From the NCBI GenBank assembly GCA_046727435.1, contig JBKPCR010000435.1, positions 1 through 41,831 on the forward strand: 41,831 nt of DNA. Direction: 5' to 3'. Of this stretch, positions 15,834 to 24,352 are shown piece after piece. The notes under the pieces are model-generated. The model was not told the DNA's origin. It did no database searches and saw nothing but the letters and a program-made list of their open reading frames with translations. A program made the position numbers and the translations under genes. Each line of letters opens with the position of its first letter. The stretch's first letter is position 1. Source of the stretch: CAVPRW01 sp046727435 [NCBI: bacterium] (lineage in GTDB: Bacteria > Tectomicrobia > Entotheonellia > J063).

Positions 15834-17776
15834 ACGCTCTCCGGCAATGGCGGCCTCTTGCCCTTTCGTTAGGGAAAACTTTCGGGCCGGAGAGGAAGCT
15901 CGGCCGCGGGGCGGTGCTTTGGTTCTTCGTCGGAGTGCTGATCTGCTGTGCGATCGGCAACGTCATCTGGCTGGACCGGCATTGGCTGACCTTCCCGCCT
16001 CCATGGGATCAGGCGTTCTATCTCTATATGGGGCTGCGGTATCTACATGCCCTTGTCGACTATGGCCCCATCGCGGCGTATAGAGAGTTCATTCACCTCA
16101 GCACTGATGTGGCCCCCCTCTACCCTCTCACCACCGTGCCGCTATACCTGTTGTTTGGTCCCTCCCGTCTAGTGGCCTATCTGACGAACATCTTCTATCT
16201 CGGCTTACTTCTAGGGGGGATCTATCTCCTGGGTACCCACCTCTATGGTCGCAGGGCGGGTCTATGGGCGGCCTTCATCGCCGCGACTTTTACGGCGACG
16301 GTGAATTACTCCCGGGATTACCTGTTGGAGTTCCCTGCAACAGCCTTTGCCACACTTGGTATGTATGCCCTGTTACGCTCCGAGGAGTTTCGCTGTCGGC
16401 ATTGGTGCCTCATGTTCGGGGCGTTAGCAGGGTTCAGCGTGTTAACCAAGACGATGATCGGCGTCTTCTTCATCGGCCCAGTTATGTTCGCGTTAGTATG
16501 TATAAGCTGGCGGCAACAGCTCAGTGCAGCCGTGCTGAGAAATTTCCTGTCGGCCGTTGGCATGGGCCTGCTTGTCGCGTCCGTCTGGTGGGGGCCAAAC
16601 TTTCGCACCGCCTTCGGCTATCTGATCTATTATGGCTTCCAGGCGGGGTCTGTGCCGTACAGTAAAGGTGCAGAGGGGATCTTGAGCCTGCAGAACCTAA
16701 GTTATTATGCGCTCCATCTCATGAATCATGGGCTCTCTTTCCTGTATGCCCTGTTGTGGGCGAGCCTCATGATTTTCGCGGCAACCAAGGCGTTCCTTGG
16801 CCCAGACCATAGGCCCATTGACACCGACAACGCCATACGTGAACCAACGGCAGTGCGCCACGCCGGCTATCTGTGGGCGTGGTTGATTGCCGGTTATGTC
16901 ATTCTCACGCTTGTCCCCAATAAAGGTGAGGAACGCTATGCACAACCCCTCCTGCCTCCCATTGCGCTGCTTATCAGTGGTGCCACAATGACCATTGGAA
17001 ACTCCTGGATGAGGCGCACTGTCATGGGATTGACGCTCATCATCGGCGGCGTCAATTACCTCGGATTGACTTATGGCCTGCCGAGACTCCCGCCCAGGCT
17101 CTCTTTCAACTCCGTGGCCATCATCAGCCATGAGTATCCGCACTATAGCTGGGTCTGCGGCAAAATTCCTCCAGCTTCTGAGAGTCAATGGCCAATTTCG
17201 CCTCTACTCGCAACTCTGGCTGAGCTGACGGACTGGCACAGGGCGAGGGAAATCGCCGAGCTGCACAACCGCCTCATCGAGACAGCGCAGGAGCGGTCGG
17301 TCGCCGCCGATGTGCAGCTCATTTACCGTGTTATCCTGAGACGTGAGCCCGATACGAGGGGGTTCCAAAAACATACAACGGCGGTCAGAGAGGGGCAGCT
17401 GAGCAGAGAAACCTTGATTGATCTCCTCAGGGCCACGGCTGAATATAAGAATCAACGGGCGAAGATCCTCGTCGTCCCTGACCATCCGTCGTTTAATGCC
17501 AGTACCTTGCGCTACTATGTCGAAGCCGAGCGCCTCCCCCTCAGCTTTTTCCATATTCTCGACGGCCCCATTGATGCTGAACGCTTGCAGATGTACGATT
17601 TCGTGCTGGTTAAGAGCAGTGGCTACCAGGGCCCGGAATTTTCGACCCAGTATAATGCCCGGATCCAGGCCCACGTAGCTCGGGAAGATTCCGGTTTCGT
17701 CCTTTTGCCACAGCGCTATTCATTCCCCGACGATTCGCACATAGTGGTCTTCGCTGCCGAGTCTGTGTTGCCCTGA
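15830..17776 (+). CDS. GT39-like (ArnT/PMT class) polytopic glycosyltransferase with internal DUF4214-like insert
   Basis: 648 residues; its ATG overlaps the upstream stop (ATGA). There are about ten membrane helices in the first 430 residues. The GT39 first periplasmic loop has the catalytic-type aspartate in FPPPWDQAFYLYMG (Asp60), then a second loop LEFPATAFATLGMYALLRSE. Such enzymes transfer a sugar from a polyprenyl-phosphate donor outside the cytoplasm. The soluble C-terminus has VPDHPSFNASTLRYYVEAER, LPLSFF and VLVKSSGYQGPEF. A helical segment at about 490-540 (LIYRVILRREPDTRGF, then AEYKNQ) interrupts it and looks like DUF4214, a small helical domain usually found in secreted proteins. 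It is followed 15 bases later by a GT2 that may make its donor. Acceptor unknown. Confidence 0.82.
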   Translation: MNALRQWRPLALSLGKTFGPERKLGRGAVLWFFVGVLICCAIGNVIWLDRHWLTFPPPWDQAFYLYMGLRYLHALVDYGPIAAYREFIHLSTDVAPLYPLTTVPLYLLFGPSRLVAYLTNIFYLGLLLGGIYLLGTHLYGRRAGLWAAFIAATFTATVNYSRDYLLEFPATAFATLGMYALLRSEEFRCRHWCLMFGALAGFSVLTKTMIGVFFIGPVMFALVCISWRQQLSAAVLRNFLSAVGMGLLVASVWWGPNFRTAFGYLIYYGFQAGSVPYSKGAEGILSLQNLSYYALHLMNHGLSFLYALLWASLMIFAATKAFLGPDHRPIDTDNAIREPTAVRHAGYLWAWLIAGYVILTLVPNKGEERYAQPLLPPIALLISGATMTIGNSWMRRTVMGLTLIIGGVNYLGLTYGLPRLPPRLSFNSVAIISHEYPHYSWVCGKIPPASESQWPISPLLATLAELTDWHRAREIAELHNRLIETAQERSVAADVQLIYRVILRREPDTRGFQKHTTAVREGQLSRETLIDLLRATAEYKNQRAKILVVPDHPSFNASTLRYYVEAERLPLSFFHILDGPIDAERLQMYDFVLVKSSGYQGPEFSTQYNARIQAHVAREDSGFVLLPQRYSFPDDSHIVVFAAESVLP

Positions 17777-17791
17777 GAGCGGGAGAGATAG

Positions 17792-18790
17792 ATGATGGAG
17801 GTGGCCACGCAGGCGAAGAGATCTGACGCGATTCTTTACTCCATTGTCATACCCGTCTATAACGAGGCGGAGGTGTTACCTTCGCTGTACGACCGCCTCA
17901 CTCGGGTGATGGAGGGACTGGTCGAGCCCTATGAAATTATTTTTGTCAATGATGGCAGCCAGGATGAGTCCACTCCACTCTTGCGAGATTTTCAGGCCAG
18001 GGATGAACGGGTAAAGTTCCTTAACTTCTCTCGGAACTTCGGGCATCAAATCGCTATTACCGCGGGCCTCGATTATAGCTCAGGACAGGCCGCGGTGGTG
18101 ATGGATGCGGACCTGCAAGATCCTCCAGAAGTTATCCCGCAGCTGATTGAGCAGTGGCGCAAGGGCTATGATGTCGTCTTCGCCGTGCGCGCCAAGCGTC
18201 AGGGGGAAGGGCTTTTCAAACGAGCTACGGCGGCGATATTTTATCGACTCTTGCGGCGCATGACCGCGACTGAGATCCCGCTCGATGCAGGCGACTTCCG
18301 GCTGATGAGCCGGCGCGCCGTCGAGGCGCTGCAAAGCATCCGCGAGCGCAACCGATTCATCAGAGGCCTGGCAGGCTGGATCGGCTTCCGGCAGACCTCG
18401 GTCACCTTTGTCAGAGATGTGCGGCAGTTGGGCGAGACGAAATATCCGCTTAAAAAGATGCTGCGGTTTGCCCTCAACGGACTCCTATCCTTTTCCCTCG
18501 TTCCCCTGCAACTCGCCAGCTACCTCGGTTTTCTGATCTCCTCCATCGGCTTCTTCTACATCGCCTATGCTATTGGGCTTAAGCTGTTCACAGACCGGGT
18601 GGTATTGGGGTGGACCTCCGTCATGGTCGCCGTGTTATTTCTTGGAGGTGTGCAGCTGATCAGCCTCGGCATTCTCGGCGAGTATATAGGCCGGATTTAC
18701 GAGGAGGTGAAACAGCGCCCGTTGTACGTTGTCGATGAGGCCAAAGGATTCGAGCAGCACAGGTCTCCGCCTTATCGAGGGGCGTCGTGA
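17792..18790 (+). CDS. GtrB/ArnC-like polyprenyl-phosphate glycosyltransferase (GT2)
   Basis: 332 residues. A GT-A domain has SIVIPVYNEAEVLP, the metal- and donor-binding VNDGSQDES, FSRNFGHQIAITAGL and MDADLQDPPE. Two C-terminal membrane helices (about 235-265 and 270-300) are followed by EYIGRIYEEVKQRPLYVV, the standard end of the GtrB/ArnC/DPM family. It transfers a sugar from a nucleotide to polyprenyl phosphate on the inner face of the inner membrane, giving the donor for GT-C enzymes. GT-C genes lie directly on both sides, and the downstream one overlaps its stop codon. The exact sugar cannot be told. ATG 17795 is an equally good start. Confidence 0.9.
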   Translation: MMEVATQAKRSDAILYSIVIPVYNEAEVLPSLYDRLTRVMEGLVEPYEIIFVNDGSQDESTPLLRDFQARDERVKFLNFSRNFGHQIAITAGLDYSSGQAAVVMDADLQDPPEVIPQLIEQWRKGYDVVFAVRAKRQGEGLFKRATAAIFYRLLRRMTATEIPLDAGDFRLMSRRAVEALQSIRERNRFIRGLAGWIGFRQTSVTFVRDVRQLGETKYPLKKMLRFALNGLLSFSLVPLQLASYLGFLISSIGFFYIAYAIGLKLFTDRVVLGWTSVMVAVLFLGGVQLISLGILGEYIGRIYEEVKQRPLYVVDEAKGFEQHRSPPYRGAS

Positions 18791-20709
18791 TGACACGTGC
18801 TGTCAAGGCACTGATCGTGAAGGCTAGCGCAGGTCATGTGGGGTATGTTATGACCTGTGTGAAAGGTCATCGTCTGTCTCGTCTCGGCTTGATGATACTC
18901 TTGCTGGGCCTCTTCACATGCATTTGTCGTCCGCTGCTGTTGCTCATTTTTCCTGGAATGCTGGTGATGTACCTACCATGCTGGCGACAACGTTACCTTT
19001 CGGACGTGCTGGTCTTTGTGGTCGGGACGTCGATAGCCTTCTGGATTGTGACCTTTTGGTTCCTGCCCTATGGCAAGATCCCTTTGAGTTATTGGGCTTA
19101 TGGGGTACTCGTGCTCGCGCCGGTCTCGATGGGGATGGGGTTATGGACATGCCTTGAGCGTGACTTAGTGACCGTTGACCGAGACGACGCGTTTGCCGTG
19201 ATCCTCCTGGCGGTCGCCGCAGCGCTGCGATTTTCGTTCGTCTGGCGATGGCCGCTTACCCCAGCAGGGGCTGATATGAGCATGCACAGCTATATGGCGG
19301 CCCTGATTGCTGCGGGGGATACGGTCCCGTCCTCGCATCTTCCGCTCCTACCGATCGATAGCTTCGGAGCCTATCCCGTCGGCTTCCAGGTGCTGACCGC
19401 CCTCATGTCCAGGCTCGGTGGCATCCCGATCTATCGCAGTGCGATGCTAATGGAGGCCAGTACACTGGCGTTTTTGACCTTGGCGTTCTATGGCTTTGTC
19501 CGGGTGTTTTGGGACCGGCCGACGAGTGCCATGGTGGCGCTACTCGTGACTTTTTTGCCGCGAAACCCACAGTATTTCGTGCAGTGGGGGGGGGACCCCA
19601 CTCTCCTGGCACTTGGCTTACTTGTCATGGGTCTAGTCTTTCTACCACGCCTCAAGGAGAAAATGTCCCTCAGCATATGGGGTTTATGTGCCTTGTTCGT
19701 GGCGGCAAGCCTCTTCACCCACTTGATTCCGGTCATTGGATTATGGTATGCGATGCTGCCTGTCGGCGTCTATGTCGTGATCGACCGCCTGCATACCGAA
19801 CGCGGAGATCTGAAGCGGATCATGTGGAACCTATTAGCGATTAGCGTGGTCAGTGGGCTGTTGGTGAGCGTTTGTCTTCCCACCCTCCTGTCAACGGAGG
19901 TCTCGACTGGAGAGATCGAATGGGTCAGGCATTTTCAACAGCGTGGCGCTGGTGGAGCCTGGGGAGGTACGATCAGCAATGCGCTCGTCACCATTCCTCC
20001 TTACCTGACAGAGAAGATGTTTAGTGCCTCCTTTGTCACGCTCAGTGTTCTCGGGTTCTTGGTCTTAGCATACCGCCGGCCCCATCTCGCACTCGCGAGC
20101 GGCATCTGCACTCTGACGGTCGTGGGCCTGGTAATCAACTCAATGTATTGGCTCCTGCCACTTTCCTATGCGATTTATCCCGAACGGGTGGCTCTGCTGT
20201 TGTTGTTGCCCTCCGGACTCAGCATTGGGGCGCTCCTCGATGGTGTGTGCCGTCTCACGGCTCGAAGGGATATCCTCCTCTGGGGCATGGCATCCCTGAT
20301 CATCTTTGTCGCCATCCGCCATAATGAAAAGCTCTTCTATAAAGGCTTGATCCCAAATGCACTCGTGAGTGAAGCCGACCTAAAAGCCATCCAATGGATT
20401 GCCGAAAGCACCCCTCCGGAAGCTGTGATCCAGAACCGCTATGGCGATGCTGGCCTATGGATTCCCGCTATCGCCTTTCGACCCATCACAGACCCGCATT
20501 TGAATCCGTTTATTTTCGATGAATTCCGCTCCGCTTCGCCAAGCCTGAAGGCCAGGTATGTCTATGTTGGCAAGAAGAAGCTTTTAGGAGAACCGATCTC
20601 GCGTGAGGAATTCGAATCTAGACCAGACGTGTATCGCAAAGTTTACGACCGCGATGGGGTGGTGCTCTATGAAATTGTCGCTTATGCAGCCAGTCACAGG
20701 GCTGAATGA
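18790..20709 (+). CDS. Polytopic membrane protein, probable GT-C glycosyltransferase
   Basis: 639 residues from ATG 18790, which shares a base with the stop of the GT2 upstream (TGATG); a GTG at 18787 is in frame too. It has about 12 hydrophobic helices. An acidic loop, TPAGADMSMHSYMAAL (Asp162), is placed like the catalytic loop of GT-C enzymes, with an amphipathic stretch PLLPIDSFGAYPVGFQVL after it. The soluble C-terminus (about 530-639) has AIQWIAESTPPEAVIQNRYG and ends in a short beta region. The arrangement resembles DUF6541-type membrane glycosyltransferase relatives; I am not sure of the family name. Coupling to the GT2 suggests it uses that enzyme's lipid-phosphate sugar. Confidence 0.68.
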   Translation: MTRAVKALIVKASAGHVGYVMTCVKGHRLSRLGLMILLLGLFTCICRPLLLLIFPGMLVMYLPCWRQRYLSDVLVFVVGTSIAFWIVTFWFLPYGKIPLSYWAYGVLVLAPVSMGMGLWTCLERDLVTVDRDDAFAVILLAVAAALRFSFVWRWPLTPAGADMSMHSYMAALIAAGDTVPSSHLPLLPIDSFGAYPVGFQVLTALMSRLGGIPIYRSAMLMEASTLAFLTLAFYGFVRVFWDRPTSAMVALLVTFLPRNPQYFVQWGGDPTLLALGLLVMGLVFLPRLKEKMSLSIWGLCALFVAASLFTHLIPVIGLWYAMLPVGVYVVIDRLHTERGDLKRIMWNLLAISVVSGLLVSVCLPTLLSTEVSTGEIEWVRHFQQRGAGGAWGGTISNALVTIPPYLTEKMFSASFVTLSVLGFLVLAYRRPHLALASGICTLTVVGLVINSMYWLLPLSYAIYPERVALLLLLPSGLSIGALLDGVCRLTARRDILLWGMASLIIFVAIRHNEKLFYKGLIPNALVSEADLKAIQWIAESTPPEAVIQNRYGDAGLWIPAIAFRPITDPHLNPFIFDEFRSASPSLKARYVYVGKKKLLGEPISREEFESRPDVYRKVYDRDGVVLYEIVAYAASHRAE

Positions 20710-20773
20710 ACACTAATGGTGAGTTGGCCATAACAATCGACATCGAGCGCTTTGCGCTGCGCTGGGGCTGGCA

Positions 20774-22234
20774 ATGAGTGCCCCCCTTACCTATAGGGAC
20801 AAACCCTCGAGCCCCCAGCAGGCCAAATGGGAGAAAGCCGTTGTCCTCGTATTTTTCTTGGGAACCTTGCTCCGAGTGGTCCTTGCCACGGTCAATTTGG
20901 AGGCCAATGATAATCATATTGAGGTGATCAGCGTCATCGCCGATGAAAACCGCATCCCAGACAAGGCAGAGCTTTGGGAAGCCTTCCAGCCGAAGTTCTA
21001 CCATGTCACTGTTGCGGCTGTCTGGCGAGCCTTGCCGATCTCATCACCACTCATTCGTATCCATGTAGCACAGCTAGTGAGTTGTGTGGCAGGCATCGTC
21101 ACACTCTGGATCGCGCTGGTCTTTATCCGCCGCGAAGCTCACGTGTCGGCGAAGGTTTGCTGCTTATCGTTTACGCTGATTGCTTTGAATCCAGGGCTTA
21201 TTGGTATCAACGCCCAGGCAACCAACGATTCCTTCGTGATCCTCGCCGTGAGTCTGGCCTTGTTTTTTGGCTATCGCTTTTTCGCAAGGCTAGGGCGTAA
21301 GGATTTTTGCTGGATGACGCTGTCCGCTGCCTTGGCGGGGATTTCCAAAGGCAATGGCCTTGTGGTATTTCTCGCCATCCTCGGAGTCTTTACTGTGGCA
21401 TTCCTCGGGTTGCCGAGTGGCTCCCAGCTCACGCGACATCGGGTAGCGCTGTACGGAACCATCTTTCTCGTCGCCTATCTGGCAGTCGTGCCGAAAGTTG
21501 GTTCGTACTGGGAGCTGTATCGCCGATATGGTTCGCCTTTCGTGACCCCTATATTGCCAGCCCCCTTTCCCAAGCTGTTTGAAAAATCTTTCGTGTACAA
21601 GCCAGGCGTCACCTCAGTTGTGGATTCGTTCCTAACCTTTCGCTTGTGCGACCTCTTGCGCAATCCCGTGAGCTCGATTGATGGGGAAAACTACCCACTG
21701 CATCGCACATCCCTGTGGTCCCAACTGTATGGTAGGGCACAGTTCGCGCATTTTGATGCCTGGCCACCGTCGTGGCAATTGCCGAGTGATGGTGGGCAAT
21801 GGATCACGAAGCTGGTGTGGACGCTTGGCAGGCTGATTTTTCTCTGCGCGCTTTTCCCCACCGTACTTCTCATCGTGGCGATCGGGAGACGAAGCGTCGC
21901 CGCGCTCCGATGGTTGATAAAGGCGAAGTCATCGCAGCCTCAGTTGCAAGATTGGCTGTTGGATCTCGCCGTGTTCGGTTATATGGCATTCATCGTCGCT
22001 TATTCCCTCCGTCTCCGAGATTATTCGGCCATGAAGGCAATATTCATATTCCCAGGATTGCTGGGGTTCCTAATGCTGTTTGCACGCGATTGCGATGAGT
22101 TTTACAAAAGATCCTTTGAAAGAACGCGTGTTCGACTTGCCGCGGATACGCTTATGGTCGCGCTATCCCTGTTCTATACCGCTGATGTTATCGCTCTGAT
22201 TGGCCAACTGGCTCTCAAACAGGTGGCCTGGTGA
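20774..22234 (+). CDS. Polytopic membrane glycosyltransferase, GT39-like
   Basis: 486 residues. After the first membrane helix (21-40) comes VNLEANDNHIEVI (Asp46, His48, Glu50), a GT39/ArnT-like catalytic loop; FQPKFYHVTVAAVW follows in the second part of the loop. About ten more helices follow, with NAQATNDSFVILAVSLALF and SAALAGISKGNGLVVFLAIL, a common GT-C helix pair. There is no large soluble C-terminal domain. It is separated by 64 bases from the previous GT-C-like gene. It probably adds a sugar to an extracytoplasmic acceptor from a polyprenyl-phosphate donor. Donor and acceptor are unknown. Confidence 0.72.
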   Translation: MSAPLTYRDKPSSPQQAKWEKAVVLVFFLGTLLRVVLATVNLEANDNHIEVISVIADENRIPDKAELWEAFQPKFYHVTVAAVWRALPISSPLIRIHVAQLVSCVAGIVTLWIALVFIRREAHVSAKVCCLSFTLIALNPGLIGINAQATNDSFVILAVSLALFFGYRFFARLGRKDFCWMTLSAALAGISKGNGLVVFLAILGVFTVAFLGLPSGSQLTRHRVALYGTIFLVAYLAVVPKVGSYWELYRRYGSPFVTPILPAPFPKLFEKSFVYKPGVTSVVDSFLTFRLCDLLRNPVSSIDGENYPLHRTSLWSQLYGRAQFAHFDAWPPSWQLPSDGGQWITKLVWTLGRLIFLCALFPTVLLIVAIGRRSVAALRWLIKAKSSQPQLQDWLLDLAVFGYMAFIVAYSLRLRDYSAMKAIFIFPGLLGFLMLFARDCDEFYKRSFERTRVRLAADTLMVALSLFYTADVIALIGQLALKQVAW

Positions 22235-22306
22235 TCACGGCTGTGCTCCCGTGCCGCCGTGTGGGGGTGAGTGGCTGAGTAGACTTCAATGGCTTGGGGT
22301 AGAATG

Positions 22307-23878
22307 ATGGCTCCCATTGTGAAAAATCTTCTGATCAATATTTCGCTTTTTCTTGTATCACTACTTGGAAGCCTTGTGGTAGGCTCCTATCTTTACACCT
22401 ATATAGTCAAGAAGCCAATCCGAGATATCCCTAAAGCACAAATTGATGAATACTCATTTTCATTTTTCAACCAGAAAGGACAAAAGTTAACTGACCTAGA
22501 AGGAATGTTGAAACTAATGATTGATCCTTTTACGATTTATAAGAACTATCCGAATCAGCAAACACGTAAGTATTCAATCAATCAATATGGATTTCGGAAT
22601 GGTTATACGAGTGAAAAATCTCATACAGCTATAGTTATAGGAGGATCTGCGGCGTTTGGATGGGTTCTAGATACTGATGATAAAACTTTTGCTTCCAAAC
22701 TCAGCCGCTATAGTGAAACTTATAATGTGATGAACAGTGCTGTTATGGGATTTCTTTCAGGGCAGGAGTTGTCGCAAATGGTGCATTATTTAGATGAATT
22801 TAATCCATCACTGTATATCGTATTTGATGGATGGAATGACATTTATAACCCTTATGCGTTCGTGAAAACTTGGCCGATTTCATATGCGCCTATAGGCTAT
22901 AGCAGTAATTTTTATATGATTGAAGACCAATTGGCCCAGCAGCATAACTTATTCAGAAAAGAAAAGAATTTACCTGAAGTACAATTAGAGCCAGTTGGTG
23001 AATTTCTATTAAACGAAAGAATTTTTTTTAAAAAGATACTTAACACGTATATCTCTAATATCAGTAGAATGCACTCATTTGCCAACTCACGATCGGCTCG
23101 ATTCTTGATTGTTTTTCAGCCAGAGCTTGGGAATAAAAAGGTTCTATCTAAAAATGAGCAACAAGCTCTCAATGATTGGGCACAGAGGTTTGAGTATCTA
23201 AAGCGGAAAATTCCAGAACGGTATAAAGAATTCATTAGTGAAGCTAAAAAGGTATTTTTGGAAAAGGGTATTTGGTTTATTGACATTAATGATGAGCGTG
23301 AATTTAGCGAAAGGCCACAGACCTTGTTCTTTGATGTCATTCATCCAAATGAATTGGGACATGAGATCATTGCAAGAATTATCGATGGGAAATTATCCGC
23401 CGTTTTCCAAGATGACCGAAGACTTCGGTCGACAGGACACTCCCCACAGAATGAGTCTTCTGCATCACAATCGCCTCGTTGTACGTTGACGTTTCTGGCA
23501 GGATGGCACGACTGGGAATGGGGGCAAAGCGGGCATGATTGGTGGCGCTGGACAGAAGGGCACGGGGCGATACAAATCATGACTGGGGATGGAGGAGATA
23601 TGCTCATGCGTGGCGAGCTATACTCCATCCGGACCCCCAACACAGTGGACGTCTTCGTTAACGGAAAAAAAGCTGTGACGTGGAATATCAGCTGGGACCG
23701 ATTTAGGCCTCTTGAACCAGTGATGCTACACCTCGAGAGGGGTCAGAACCATGTTGAGTTTGTCAGTCACAATCCACCTATGTACATTGCCTCTGACAGT
23801 CGTCCGTTGGCGGTGGCGGTAAGAAACTTACGAGCGGAGGGTCCCAACGACACGGCCATGTGCGAGTGGCAACACTAG
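22307..23878 (+). CDS. Membrane-anchored SGNH/GDSL-like hydrolase with C-terminal beta domain
   Basis: 523 residues from ATG 22307, chosen because GGGGT at 22296-22300 is 6 bases ahead; 22289 and 22304 are alternatives. One N-terminal membrane helix (about 7-30) places the enzyme outside the cytoplasm. All SGNH blocks are present: nucleophile Ser114 in VIGGSAAFGW, a block II Gly in MGFLSGQ, Asn177 in FDGWNDIYN, and Asp343/His346 in FDVIHPNELGHE. The family includes esterases and acetyltransferases acting on polysaccharides, so acetyl addition or removal is plausible. The last 140 residues form a Trp-rich beta domain (WHDWEWGQSGHDWWRW) without a name I recognise. The catalytic part is very AT-rich; the tail is GC-rich like the neighbours, so the gene looks chimeric. 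Confidence 0.78.
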   Translation: MAPIVKNLLINISLFLVSLLGSLVVGSYLYTYIVKKPIRDIPKAQIDEYSFSFFNQKGQKLTDLEGMLKLMIDPFTIYKNYPNQQTRKYSINQYGFRNGYTSEKSHTAIVIGGSAAFGWVLDTDDKTFASKLSRYSETYNVMNSAVMGFLSGQELSQMVHYLDEFNPSLYIVFDGWNDIYNPYAFVKTWPISYAPIGYSSNFYMIEDQLAQQHNLFRKEKNLPEVQLEPVGEFLLNERIFFKKILNTYISNISRMHSFANSRSARFLIVFQPELGNKKVLSKNEQQALNDWAQRFEYLKRKIPERYKEFISEAKKVFLEKGIWFIDINDEREFSERPQTLFFDVIHPNELGHEIIARIIDGKLSAVFQDDRRLRSTGHSPQNESSASQSPRCTLTFLAGWHDWEWGQSGHDWWRWTEGHGAIQIMTGDGGDMLMRGELYSIRTPNTVDVFVNGKKAVTWNISWDRFRPLEPVMLHLERGQNHVEFVSHNPPMYIASDSRPLAVAVRNLRAEGPNDTAMCEWQH

Positions 23879-24352
23879 CTGGAGCTGGTTCCCCCTCACG
23901 TGGAACTGTCCGTCTGATATCATCGGCGTAAGCCTGGGCGGTTATTTGTCTGTTTGAGCTTGACATGGCCTAGGGGGCCTGCTACTTTCGGTAAACTTTC
24001 TGTTATCTTCTCCCTCGAAAGGTAGATGTCGAATGACAGTCGCTGATGAATACCCACTATGTTGGCTGCTAGTGGCCACCATGTCACCTTCTGACCATTG
24101 GGGTCCAGTATGCCTTCTACGTCGGGTTCTCGGAATGTCGTGATTTCCCGAGTTCGAGAGCGCGCACCTGCCTGAAATGTCCATGCAACCAGTATGACCA
24201 AGTTGCCAGTATGAGAGTGCTGAGCGGTTCCCATGACCATGCGTCTATTGCGGTCGTAAAGCCGTGGAAACACGCGGAGAGATGGGCTGTTAGACGGAGC
24301 GAAGCAGTCATTCGCGCCTACCGTTCCCCCTTGGGCATGAGGATAAGAACCT
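23879..24352 (+). other. 474-base gap without a recognised gene
   Basis: Short open frames occur on both strands, the longest on the minus strand (23920-24447), but it runs into the radical SAM gene and shows no family signature I recognise. A promoter-like pair is at 23960-23988. Nothing else could be supported. Confidence 0.4.
23960..23988 (+). promoter_or_regulatory. Candidate sigma-70 promoter with a perfect -35
   Basis: TTGACA at 23960-23965, a 17-base spacer, then TACTTT at 23983-23988 (three of six consensus bases). The spacer holds a near-palindrome, GGCCTAGGGGGCC. If used, it would give a leader of about 360 bases before the radical SAM gene. Confidence 0.3.
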
